Shown here: positions 33,304 through 41,186 of the stretch, one piece after another
How the letters are laid out: each line of letters begins with the position of its first letter
How positions within the stretch are numbered: the first letter of the stretch is position 1
Position numbers and translations under genes: made by a program
Assembly: GCF_000367365.1 (NCBI RefSeq)
Contig: NZ_BARF01000097.1
Location: forward strand, 21,816 to 85,815
Direction of reading: 5' to 3'
Source of the DNA: Streptomyces prunicolor NBRC 13075
Lineage (GTDB): Bacteria; Actinomycetota; Actinomycetes; Streptomycetales; Streptomycetaceae
Length of the DNA stretch: 64,000 nucleotides
The notes under the pieces: generated by a model
What the model was told of the DNA's origin: nothing
Database searches by the model: none
Seen by the model: the letters and a program-made list of their open reading frames with translations, nothing else

Positions 33304-34089
33304 TTGAGCAGGGCACCCCTGATCCCCGAGCAACGCCATCAGGAGCTGTTGCGGCTGCTGAGGGGCAGCGGGGTGCTGAGCATCCACGACCTGACCGCGG
33401 CGCTGAACGTCTCGCACATGACCGTGCGCCGGGACATCACCGCGCTGGAGAAGAGCGGTCAGGTGGTCTCGGTGCAGGGCGGGGTACGGCTCGCGGACTG
33501 GACCGGGCATGTGCCGCCCCGCGAGCGGGCCTCACGCGCGGCGCTGGAGATGCCCCGCAAGCAGGCCATCGCCCAGCGGGCCGCCGAGCTCGTCGAGGAC
33601 GGCATGACGGTGTTCCTCGACGCGGGGACGACCTGTCAGTCGGTCGTGCCGTTCCTGGTCGGCCGCAAGGACCTCACCGTCGTCACCAACGACTTCCACG
33701 CCGTCCTCGCCCTGTGCGAACTGCCGTCCGTGCAGACGGTCCACACCGGTGGCGAGGTCGATGTGTCGAGCGGTTCGAGCAGCGGGCCCCTGGCTGCCAG
33801 GACGGTCGGAGCGCTGAACCTCGACCTCGCCTTCCTCAGCGCCGGTTCCTGGGACCTGGCCCACGGCATCACGAGCTTCTCGATGGACAAGGTGCTGCTC
33901 AAGCAGGCGGTGATGGAGGCGGCCGGCTCGGTCGCGCTGCTCGCCGACAGCACGAAGTGGGGCACGGTGGAACGGTTCAACGTGACGAAGCTGGACCGGC
34001 TCGACACCGTCGTGACCGACGACGGCCTGCCGTCCGCCGTGATCGACCGCATCGCGGAGGAGGGCCCGACGGTGCTCCGTACGGGCTGA
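33304..34089 (+). CDS. DeoR-family transcriptional regulator
   Basis: A 261-residue repressor. The N-terminal DeoR helix-turn-helix covers about residues 6-60 (ERHQELLRLL-like start, LTAALNVSHMTVRRDITALEK); the C-terminal sugar-phosphate sensor domain has FLDAGTTCQSV, TVVTNDF, HTGGEVD and the DSTKWG motif. It is divergent from the aldolase-transporter-kinase operon and probably represses it until a phosphorylated sugar-acid intermediate appears. The start is TTG 33304, supported by GAGGAG at 33293-33298 with a five-base gap. No ATG or GTG near the fold start has such support. Confidence 0.9.
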   Translation: MSRAPLIPEQRHQELLRLLRGSGVLSIHDLTAALNVSHMTVRRDITALEKSGQVVSVQGGVRLADWTGHVPPRERASRAALEMPRKQAIAQRAAELVEDGMTVFLDAGTTCQSVVPFLVGRKDLTVVTNDFHAVLALCELPSVQTVHTGGEVDVSSGSSSGPLAARTVGALNLDLAFLSAGSWDLAHGITSFSMDKVLLKQAVMEAAGSVALLADSTKWGTVERFNVTKLDRLDTVVTDDGLPSAVIDRIAEEGPTVLRTG

Positions 34090-34132
34090 GTGAGTACTGG
34101 GTGAGTACTGGCCGAGTACCGGCTAACCCCCA

Positions 34133-34161
34133 TTGAATGATGCATTCACCGCGTCTAGCAT
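34133..34161 (+). promoter_or_regulatory. Promoter-like sequence overlapping a TGAAT-N5-ATTCA operator, with no evident gene downstream
   Basis: TTGAAT (34133-34138), a 17-base spacer and TAGCAT (34156-34161) form a good sigma-70-like promoter on the plus strand. The palindrome TGAATGATGCATTCA (34134-34148) overlaps it and matches the operator repeated through the glycan region. Downstream, 34162-34297 has no convincing gene, only a hairpin and the 3' end of the SIS gene on the other strand. Just before it, GAGTACTGG is repeated after the deoR stop. Confidence 0.45.
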
Positions 34162-34218
34162 CACTCGGTGATTCCAGCAATTCCCGTCTGACTCTCGCGA
34201 GGTACAGCGCGCGTGACG

Positions 34219-34260
34219 ACGAGCGGCCGCGGCCCGGTTCCGGGGGCTCCGGCCGCTCGT
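34219..34260. terminator. Hairpin terminator between deoR-type and SIS genes
   Basis: A perfect 11-bp inverted repeat, ACGAGCGGCCG at 34219-34229 and CGGCCGCTCGT at 34250-34260, lies between convergent genes. The 20-base loop is G/C-rich and can pair further. It is followed by a direct repeat of CACCTCTACGAC. Confidence 0.6.
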
Positions 34261-34297
34261 CTCCACTGCACCTCTACGACGGCACCTCTACGACAAC

Positions 34298-35062
34298 TCA
34301 GCTCGCGGTACGGCGAATTCGCCCCTCGTACCGCTTCTCCAGCTCCAGGTTGCCCTCGAAGCCGCCGGGCACATTGGCCGAGACGTACACCGGCGGGCGC
34401 TCCCCCGAGGCGAGCAACTGCGCCGCCGCCTCCGCGACCGAGAGCTGCACGAGCATCGCGCCGGTGAGCGTGGACAGGGCGCAAACGGCACCGCCCGCGG
34501 GGAGTTCGAGGAGTGCGTCGCCGCGCGGGGCCGCGTTGTCGAGGACGACGTCGGCGAGGTCGACGAGTTTCTTGCCGCTCGGGTGACCGGCCGGAACGGC
34601 GCGGGTGTGGGCGAGCGAGGTGATGGCCAGAAGCCGGTGCCCGCGCTCCTTCACGCGCAGGGCCATCTCCACGATCACCTTGTTCACACCGGAGTTGGAG
34701 ATGATGACGAAGAGATCCTCGGGGCGGGGCGCCGCGAGGTCGTAGAGGCGCTCGGCGACCCCGGCCTGCCGCTCAAGGAGCGGGTCGTCGAGGACGCTCG
34801 GGGCGTCACCGCCGTAGAGGACGAGGTCGGCGATGCTCAGGCGGTTGGTGGGCACCAAACCCCCGGCTCTGCCCGCGAGTTCGAGGACCATGGCCTGGGA
34901 GTGGCCGGTGCCGAAGGCCTGGATGACGCCGTCCGTGCGGACGCAGTCCGCGATCAGTTCGGCGGCTCTCGACACGGTGTCCCGGCTGGACTCGGTGATG
35001 TGCTGGAGGACGGCCAGGCTCTCGCGCGCGAAGGTCTCGGCGCTTACGGACTCGGCGGACAC
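34298..35062 (-). CDS. SIS-domain phosphosugar-binding protein
   Basis: A 254-residue protein with a sugar-isomerase (SIS) fold. FGTGHSQAMVLELAGRAGG and ISNSGVNKVIVEMALRVKE are the two phosphate-sugar-binding stretches, with a helical N-terminus as in MurQ- and AgaS-like proteins. It lacks an obvious complete MurQ etherase signature, so the reaction, isomerase, deaminase or etherase, is open. GTG 35062 has GGGGAG six bases upstream. It is divergent from an RpiR-type regulator, and a TGAAT-N5-AATCA site covers its likely -35 box (TTGATT, 17 bases, TAGGTG on the minus strand). It probably handles an amino-sugar phosphate from the glycan region. Confidence 0.82.
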   Translation of the reverse strand: MSAESVSAETFARESLAVLQHITESSRDTVSRAAELIADCVRTDGVIQAFGTGHSQAMVLELAGRAGGLVPTNRLSIADLVLYGGDAPSVLDDPLLERQAGVAERLYDLAAPRPEDLFVIISNSGVNKVIVEMALRVKERGHRLLAITSLAHTRAVPAGHPSGKKLVDLADVVLDNAAPRGDALLELPAGGAVCALSTLTGAMLVQLSVAEAAAQLLASGERPPVYVSANVPGGFEGNLELEKRYEGRIRRTAS

Positions 35063-35110
35063 GCGATTCTCCCCACCGGTGGATCAAACCACCTATTCCT
35101 TCTAGATCAA

Positions 35111-35125
35111 TGAATCAATAAATCA
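35111..35125. promoter_or_regulatory. Operator copy TGAAT-N5-AATCA between SIS and rpiR-type genes
   Basis: TGAATCAATAAATCA fits the inverted-repeat pattern TGRWT-N5-AWYCA. It overlaps the presumed -35 element of the SIS gene and lies 56 bases before the RpiR-type gene, so a bound repressor could control both, including autoregulation. Confidence 0.5.
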
Positions 35126-35180
35126 CATGCGGTCCTGGTATTCAATCGATGGCCTCTGGGGTGGCTGATACCTTCTCCAC

Positions 35181-36065
35181 ATGCCCCCGACAGACGTCAC
35201 CACCCTGATCCGCACCGAGCTGCCCCGGCTGGCCGGCTCACTGCGGAAGGTCGGCGAGCTGATCCTGGAGGATCCGGCCGCCGTCACCCACTGCTCGGCC
35301 GCCGAGTTGGGCCGCCGCACCGGCACTTCACAGGCCACGGTGACCCGGTTCTGCCGGGCGGTCGGTCTCGACTCGTACCAGCATCTGCTGATCGAGCTGG
35401 CCCAGGAGCGCGGTCGCGGCGAGGTCTCCGACTGGGGCACCGCCGAGATCGGCCCGGACATCTCCCCGGACGACGATCTCGAACGGGTCGTGCAGGTCGT
35501 GGGCAGCGCGGACCTCCGCGCGGTGCAGCAGACCATCGACCGGATCGACCTCGACGCGGTGGAGCGCGCGGCCACGGCCGCCGCCCGCGCCCGGCGGATC
35601 GACGTCTACGGCATCGGCGGCAGCGGGGCGGTCGCCCAGGAGACCGAGACCCGGCTGTTCCGCATCGGCTGCGCGGTGCGCGGCTGGACCGAGGTGCACG
35701 CCGCCACCACCTCCGCCGCCCTGCTCACCCCGGCGGACGTGGCCATCGGCATCTCCCACTCCGGCTCGACCCGCGAGACCATCGAGCCCTTCGAACTCGC
35801 CAAGGAGCGCGGCGCGACCACGATCGCCCTGACCTCCGACCCGCGGTCCGCGCTCGCCCGCACCGCCGACATCCGGCTGATCTCCTCGTCCTCGGCGACG
35901 AGTTTCCCCACCGGCATCATCGGCGCCCGCCACTCCGTCCTGGTCCTCATCGACTGCCTCTACGTCCGCATCGCGCAGCTCTCCTACCAGCGCGCGAGCG
36001 CCTCCCTGGCCCTCACCGACCACATCGCCGGGGAGCACACGGTGAAGTCCCGCCGGGGCCGGTGA
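35181..36065 (+). CDS. MurR/RpiR-family transcriptional regulator
   Basis: A 294-residue regulator. The N-terminal RpiR helix-turn-helix (about 1-75) includes AELGRRTGTSQATVTRFCRA; the C-terminal SIS domain (about 125-260) has YGIGGSGAVAQETETRLFRIG and ISHSGSTRETIEPFELAKE for a phosphorylated sugar effector. RpiR proteins bind inverted repeats near sugar genes. It is the best candidate to bind the 15-bp operator found at six places from 34.1 to 50.7 kb. ATG 35181 has no ribosome-binding site; a GATACC sequence about nine bases upstream suggests a leaderless mRNA. Downstream, the GH38 operon reads the same way. Confidence 0.88.
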   Translation: MPPTDVTTLIRTELPRLAGSLRKVGELILEDPAAVTHCSAAELGRRTGTSQATVTRFCRAVGLDSYQHLLIELAQERGRGEVSDWGTAEIGPDISPDDDLERVVQVVGSADLRAVQQTIDRIDLDAVERAATAAARARRIDVYGIGGSGAVAQETETRLFRIGCAVRGWTEVHAATTSAALLTPADVAIGISHSGSTRETIEPFELAKERGATTIALTSDPRSALARTADIRLISSSSATSFPTGIIGARHSVLVLIDCLYVRIAQLSYQRASASLALTDHIAGEHTVKSRRGR

Positions 36066-36133
36066 TCCCAGCCGAGACCCGGCCGTGATCTCGGCCGAGT
36101 CTGCATGGATGAACCACCGAAGTTACGCGGAGA

Positions 36134-36148
36134 TGGTTGTTTGAATCA
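36134..36148. promoter_or_regulatory. Operator copy TGGTT-N5-AATCA upstream of the GH38 gene
   Basis: TGGTTGTTTGAATCA lies 51 bases before the alpha-mannosidase start and overlaps a possible -35 region. It matches the glycan-region operator pattern with one asymmetric position. Confidence 0.5.
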
Positions 36149-36198
36149 TCTTCGCGGTGTCAGGATGGGCGCTCCGCCGAGCCTCTGGTAGGAGACCC

Positions 36199-39100
36199 AT
36201 GCGCGTCACCGCTGCCCTGTCGACCGAGTTGTTCGTCGGCACCGCCGAGCATCCGCTCCAGGTCGTGGCCGCCGAACTCACGCATGCCCCCGGCCGGCCG
36301 GTCCGCCTCACGGTCGAGGGCCCCGGTGTGCACGGCAGCGCGGAGACGGTCGTGGGCGAGGACGGCACCGTGCGCGCCGAGATACCGGTGGCCTCGGACC
36401 TCGCGCCCGGCGAGCGGTGCGCGATCGCGGTGACGGCGGCCGACGGCGACCAACTGGCCACGCTCACCGCCGAGTTCACGGCCGCCGAACCCGGCTGGAC
36501 CATGTTCATGGTCAGCCACTTCCACTACGACCCCGTCTGGTGGAACACCCAGGGCGCCTACACCGAGACCTGGGACGTCGCCGACGACCCCGGCTCCACC
36601 GGTCTCCCGGCCCGCACCTTCGACTCCCGCGGCCAGTCCGGCATGAGCCTGGTCCGCGCCCACTGCGACCTGGCCCGCCGCGACCCGGCGTACACCTTCG
36701 TGCTGGCCGAGGTCGACTACCTCAAGCCGTACTGGGACGCCTACCCGGAGGAACGCGGCTTCCTCCGCGAGCTGATCCGCACCGGCCGGGTCGAGATCAT
36801 GGGCGGCACGTACAACGAGCCCAACACCAACCTCACCGGCGCCGAGGCGACCGTACGCAACGCCCTGTACGGGGACGGCTTCCAGCGCGGCATCCTGGGC
36901 GCGACCCCCGAAACCGCTTGGCAACTCGACGCGTTCGGGCACGACCCGCAGTTCCCCGGGCTCATGGCGGACGCGGGGGTCACCTCCAGCTCCTGGGCGC
37001 GTGGACCGTTCCACCAATGGGGCCCGACCCTGTCCGTGTTCGGCGAGGAGCCGCGCGACCCCCAACGCATGCAGTTCCCGGCCGAGTTCAGCTGGATCGC
37101 CCCCTCCGGCCGCGGGCTCCTCACCGCCTACATGGTCAACCACTACGGCGCCGGCTGGGCGATCGACAACGCGCCCACGCTCCCCGAGGCCGAGGCAGCA
37201 GCACTGAAGCTCTTCCGGGGCCTGAAGAAGGTCGCGCTCACCCGCAACGTGCTGCTCCCGGTCGGCGGGGACTACGCGCCCCCGTGCCGCTGGGTGATGG
37301 ACATCCACCGGGACTGGAACGCCCGTTACGTCTGGCCGCGCTTCGTCAGCGCGATCCCCCGGGACTTCTTCGCCGCCGTCCGCGCCGAGTTGGCCGAGGA
37401 GGGCCGCAAAGCGTCCCCACAGACCCGGGACATGAACCCGATCTACACCGGCAAGGACGTCTCCTACATCGACACCAAGCAGGCCCAGCGCTACGGCGAG
37501 ACGCTCCTCGCCGACGCCGAGGCCTGGGCCACGCTCGCCTCGCTGGTCGCCCAACACCCGTACCCGGACGCGGCGTTGGACAAAGCCTGGCGGCAGCTGA
37601 TCTACGGCGCCCACCACGACGCCATCACCGGCTCCGAGTCGGACCAGGTGTACATCGACCTGATGACCGGCTGGCGCGAGCTGTACGACCTGGCCGAGAC
37701 GGCGCACGCCGACGCGACGGACGCCCTGGCCGGAAAGGTGGCCCAACTACCGGGCGGCACCGACGACTTGGTCGTGTTCAACGCGGCGACCTGGGAGCGC
37801 CGGGACGTCCTGACGGTCGCCGACCCCGGCCGCGTCCCGCTGGACGACACCGGCCTGCCCCTGCCTGCCGTACGCGAGGGCGACCAACTCCGCGTCGTCG
37901 TACCGGACGTACCCGGCATGGGCCTCAAGGCCCTCCCGCTCGCCGAGGGTTCGGTACCCGAGTGGACGAGCGGCGAAGGCCTCACCATCCGCAACGAGTT
38001 CTACGAGCTGACGGTCGACCCCGCGCGCGGCGGCGGTGTCAGCAGCCTGCGCGAACTGGCCCAGGACGGCCGGGAGTTGCTGCGCACCGGTGACATCGGC
38101 AACGAACTCGTCGTACAGGAGGAGTACGCGCGGCACCCGCGGTTCGGTGAGGGGCCGTGGCATCTCACGCCGACCGGGACCACCGCCGCACGCAGCCGGG
38201 ACGTCCTCGCCGAGGTCGAGGTCCAGCACTCCCCCGCCGGTTCACGGATCACCGTCACCGCCGACCTCGAACTGTTCCGGTACACACAGCGGTTGACGCT
38301 GTGGGCAGGAGTCCCGCGCCTCGATGTGACGACGACCATCGACGGTTACGACGGCGCCGACCGGCTGATCCGGGTGCGCTGGCCGTCCGACGTGACCGGT
38401 GGGCTGCCGGTGCACGAGGTGGCGGACGCGGTGATCGGGCGCGGGTTCGGGTTCGTGGAGGTGGACAGCGAGGAGTTCCCGTGGACGCTCGACAACCCGG
38501 CGAACACCTGGTTCGGACTGGGGTCCACCGCGCGGGTCGCGGTGCGGGACGAGGCGGGGCGGCTGCTCGGCCACCGGTCGATCGGCGTCGCCGAACTCGT
38601 CTACGCCGACTGGGACGAGGCCGGTGAACTCGGTGCCCCGCTCGCCGCCGCGCTGGTCCGCGTCGGGGTCACCGCGACCTCGACGATCGCCGGTGGCCCG
38701 CGCTACGGCGACCTCGAAGTCGACTCCAATCTCCCGGACTTCCGGATCGCCGTGGGCGCTCCCGAGCGCAACTCCGTGGTCGCCGAGGCCCTCGGCTGGG
38801 ACCCGGCCGCCGGACGCGAACTACGCCGCCAACTGGCCGAGCGGGGCGCGGCGGCGGTGTGGGTCGCGCCGCGTGCCGGACTGCGGGAGGAGTGGGTGCC
38901 CGGGGCCGATCTGCGCGACCTCGAACGGCTGCCGCTGCTAGTCGTGGCGGGTGCCCGCCCCGAGGACGACGCCAAGGCGGTGGACGCGCTGATCGCCGAC
39001 CTCGACGACGCGGTCCTCACGGCCACGGCGGCGGGCGGCTGCGAGGCGCTGCCGCCGGGCGACGCCTGGGACGGCCGCAGCTTCGCCGTGCTCAACCGGG

Positions 39101-40431
39101 GCACGCCCGGCTGTGTCGTCACCTCCTCCGGCGACCTCTACATGTCCCTCATGCGCTCCTGCACCGGCTGGCCCTCCGGCATCTGGGTCGACCCGCCCCG
39201 CCGCACCGCACCCGACGGCTCCGCCTTCCAACTCCAGCGCTGGACCCACGAGTTCGAGTACGCGGTGGTCGCGGGCGCGGGTGACTGGCGCGACGTCCGA
39301 CTCCCGCAGGCCGGACATGAGTTCAACCACCCGCTGACGGCCCGCCTGCGAGCCTCCACCCAACAGGGCACCCTGCCAAGGAAGTTGGCCCTGCTCACCC
39401 TGGAACCGGCGGGCGAGGTCGTGCTCGACGCCCTCAAGCCGCTCGGCTCCCCGCTCGCCCGGGGCAGCGCGGTACCGGTCGACCCGGGGCGCGGTGTCGT
39501 CGTACGGCTCCACGAGGTGAACGGTCGGCCGGTGCGGGCCCGGATACGCGGCCCGCACGACTGGGCCGAGGGCGCCCGGGCCGACGTACTGGAGGCGCCC
39601 GGCGAGGAGTTGACCCCGGAGCGGGACGGCGGGCTGGCCCTCGACCTGACCGGTTTCGAGGTCGCGACGGTGCTGGCCACGCCCGGTACCGCCTCCGCAT
39701 CCCCAACCGGCCCCGGAACAGCGGCACATGAGCCCGCCCAGCCCCTCCACACCCGCTACTGGCTCCACAACTCCGGTCCCGCGCCCCGGGGGAACATACC
39801 GGTGTCGGTGTACCTCTCCCCCGGCGCTCTCACCGTGTCGGGCCCCGTCACCGCGACGGTCCGGGTCGGCTCGGAACTCACCGACGCGCCGGTGTCGGGC
39901 ACGGTCGGCTTCGAGGTACCGCCCGGCTGGACCGCCGAACCCGCCCAACTGCCGTACGCGTTGGGCCCCGGCGGGTTCACGCTGGCCGAGGTGACCGTGA
40001 CGCCACCGCCACAGCCGGAGCCCGGCCGGCACTGGCTCGCGGCACGGTTGGAGTACGGCGGGCAGACGTACGAGGACACCGTGGCGCTGGATGTGGCGGA
40101 CGGGCAGCACGGGCCAACGCTCGTGTCCGCACTGGGCGTTGAGCGGATCAGCGTGCGAACCGGCGAGCGCGTCCAGGTGCCCGCCACCGTCCGCAACACC
40201 ACCCAGGGACCCATCAACGGCACCCTCTGGGCCGTCTCCTCTTGGGGCACCTGGGCCGGTGTCGAACCCGGCTGCCAGGGGTTCACGGTGGCCGGTGGCG
40301 CGGAGCAGGAGTGCGTGATCGAGGTGGACGGCTCGGCGGTGGAGCCGGGGTCGTACTGGCTGCTGGCGAAGGTCGCCTGGAACGGGTGTGTCGCCTACAC
40401 GGAGGCCGTCGCGCTGGAGGTGACGCCATGA
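36199..40431 (+). CDS. GH38 alpha-mannosidase with C-terminal NEW3-like domain
   Basis: A 1410-residue glycoside hydrolase of family 38, which hydrolyses alpha-linked mannose by a retaining, zinc-dependent mechanism. A beta-rich N-terminal segment of ~100 residues precedes the catalytic domain: HFHYDPVWW (about 107-115) with zinc ligands, the nucleophile Asp244 in WQLDAFGHDPQFP and GAHHDAITGSESD near 471-483. Large beta domains follow; the last ~270 residues look like NEW3-type Ig-like modules. There is no signal peptide, so it probably acts on imported oligosaccharides. ATG 36199 has GGAG upstream. It overlaps the next gene by ATGA. It is longer than most bacterial GH38 enzymes. Confidence 0.9.
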   Translation: MRVTAALSTELFVGTAEHPLQVVAAELTHAPGRPVRLTVEGPGVHGSAETVVGEDGTVRAEIPVASDLAPGERCAIAVTAADGDQLATLTAEFTAAEPGWTMFMVSHFHYDPVWWNTQGAYTETWDVADDPGSTGLPARTFDSRGQSGMSLVRAHCDLARRDPAYTFVLAEVDYLKPYWDAYPEERGFLRELIRTGRVEIMGGTYNEPNTNLTGAEATVRNALYGDGFQRGILGATPETAWQLDAFGHDPQFPGLMADAGVTSSSWARGPFHQWGPTLSVFGEEPRDPQRMQFPAEFSWIAPSGRGLLTAYMVNHYGAGWAIDNAPTLPEAEAAALKLFRGLKKVALTRNVLLPVGGDYAPPCRWVMDIHRDWNARYVWPRFVSAIPRDFFAAVRAELAEEGRKASPQTRDMNPIYTGKDVSYIDTKQAQRYGETLLADAEAWATLASLVAQHPYPDAALDKAWRQLIYGAHHDAITGSESDQVYIDLMTGWRELYDLAETAHADATDALAGKVAQLPGGTDDLVVFNAATWERRDVLTVADPGRVPLDDTGLPLPAVREGDQLRVVVPDVPGMGLKALPLAEGSVPEWTSGEGLTIRNEFYELTVDPARGGGVSSLRELAQDGRELLRTGDIGNELVVQEEYARHPRFGEGPWHLTPTGTTAARSRDVLAEVEVQHSPAGSRITVTADLELFRYTQRLTLWAGVPRLDVTTTIDGYDGADRLIRVRWPSDVTGGLPVHEVADAVIGRGFGFVEVDSEEFPWTLDNPANTWFGLGSTARVAVRDEAGRLLGHRSIGVAELVYADWDEAGELGAPLAAALVRVGVTATSTIAGGPRYGDLEVDSNLPDFRIAVGAPERNSVVAEALGWDPAAGRELRRQLAERGAAAVWVAPRAGLREEWVPGADLRDLERLPLLVVAGARPEDDAKAVDALIADLDDAVLTATAAGGCEALPPGDAWDGRSFAVLNRGTPGCVVTSSGDLYMSLMRSCTGWPSGIWVDPPRRTAPDGSAFQLQRWTHEFEYAVVAGAGDWRDVRLPQAGHEFNHPLTARLRASTQQGTLPRKLALLTLEPAGEVVLDALKPLGSPLARGSAVPVDPGRGVVVRLHEVNGRPVRARIRGPHDWAEGARADVLEAPGEELTPERDGGLALDLTGFEVATVLATPGTASASPTGPGTAAHEPAQPLHTRYWLHNSGPAPRGNIPVSVYLSPGALTVSGPVTATVRVGSELTDAPVSGTVGFEVPPGWTAEPAQLPYALGPGGFTLAEVTVTPPPQPEPGRHWLAARLEYGGQTYEDTVALDVADGQHGPTLVSALGVERISVRTGERVQVPATVRNTTQGPINGTLWAVSSWGTWAGVEPGCQGFTVAGGAEQECVIEVDGSAVEPGSYWLLAKVAWNGCVAYTEAVALEVTP

Positions 40432-41057
40432 CCGAGCACGCGGCCGTGGTGCGCGGCAGGACCGTTCCAAAGAGGCGGGTGGACGCGCTGCTGGCGGCCG
40501 TACCGGCCCGGGATCGGGAGAGCACCCGGCCAGAGGCGCTCGCGCGGGCCGAACGGCAGCGGCGACGCTGGGCGACGCAAGTGGTGGTCATCGACGAGCT
40601 GGCCCAACGGGCGTGTGTGGAGCGGGGGTTGAAACCTCCCGCCGAAGTGGCGCCGGATCAGGTGCTCGCCGTGGCCGAGACCGATGTCGCCGATCTCGGC
40701 AGTATCGTCGCGGCGGCCCTCGCGCACTCCCCGGCCGCCCGGCTGCTGCTGGCCGAGCTGGAGGGCGAGCAGGAGGTCACGGAGGCGGCCGTACGGGACT
40801 ACTACGACCGGAACCGGGACCGCTTCCTCACCCCGGAGGCGCTACGGCGCGGCGCCGACCCGTTCGGCGGGGTGTCATCGGAGGACTTCGTGCCGTACGA
40901 GCAGGCACGCGAGGGTGTCGGGCGCGAGTTGCGGCGGGCCGCGGGGCGGCGGGCCTTCTTCGGCTGGTTGGACCGGGCCAAGGCCGGAGTTGAGTACGCG
41001 GCCGGTCATGAGCACCCCGGCGATCCGGCGCATCCGGACCACGAGCATCGGCACTGA
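40428..41057 (+). CDS. Hypothetical protein resembling the N-terminal region of parvulin/SurA-type chaperones
   Basis: A 209-residue, Arg-rich, mostly helical protein with a His-rich tail (PGDPAHPDHEHRH). VTEAAVRDYYDRNRDRF is like the linker found before the isomerase domain in PrsA/SurA/PpiC chaperones, but no parvulin domain follows and no signal peptide is present. It overlaps the GH38 gene by ATGA and so is translated with it. It may assist folding of the very large mannosidase or bind metal through the tail; both ideas are inference. Some databases give such proteins misleading transacylase names, which the sequence does not support. Confidence 0.6.
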   Translation: MTEHAAVVRGRTVPKRRVDALLAAVPARDRESTRPEALARAERQRRRWATQVVVIDELAQRACVERGLKPPAEVAPDQVLAVAETDVADLGSIVAAALAHSPAARLLLAELEGEQEVTEAAVRDYYDRNRDRFLTPEALRRGADPFGGVSSEDFVPYEQAREGVGRELRRAAGRRAFFGWLDRAKAGVEYAAGHEHPGDPAHPDHEHRH

Positions 41058-41142
41058 TCACTCCCGGAACCTAAAAGCAACACGAGAACCCATTGACCTC
41101 CGATGAATTCTGGTCCACCTTTTCATCAATCGGGGTCGAAGT

Positions 41143-41157
41143 TGGTTAATTGAACCA
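41143..41157. promoter_or_regulatory. Operator copy TGGTT-N5-AACCA upstream of the sugar ABC transporter
   Basis: TGGTTAATTGAACCA is the most symmetric copy of the glycan-region operator, with perfect TGGTT/AACCA arms. It lies 30 bases before the solute-binding protein start, where a repressor would block transcription or initiation. Confidence 0.58.
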
Positions 41158-41186
41158 GCGGTTGGCTGGTGCTCAGGAGGGCAGCG

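Noticed and set aside
34161..34586. Small ORFs on both strands over the deoR/SIS intergenic region
   Set aside because: They overlap the SIS gene, are Arg/Pro/Ser-rich with poor codon bias and have no ribosome-binding site.
41108..41123. Possible DasR (dre) site near CTGGTCCACC upstream of the sugar ABC transporter
   Set aside because: Only the left half resembles the dre consensus; the right arm is missing. The TGGTT-N5-AACCA palindrome nearby is a much better operator.
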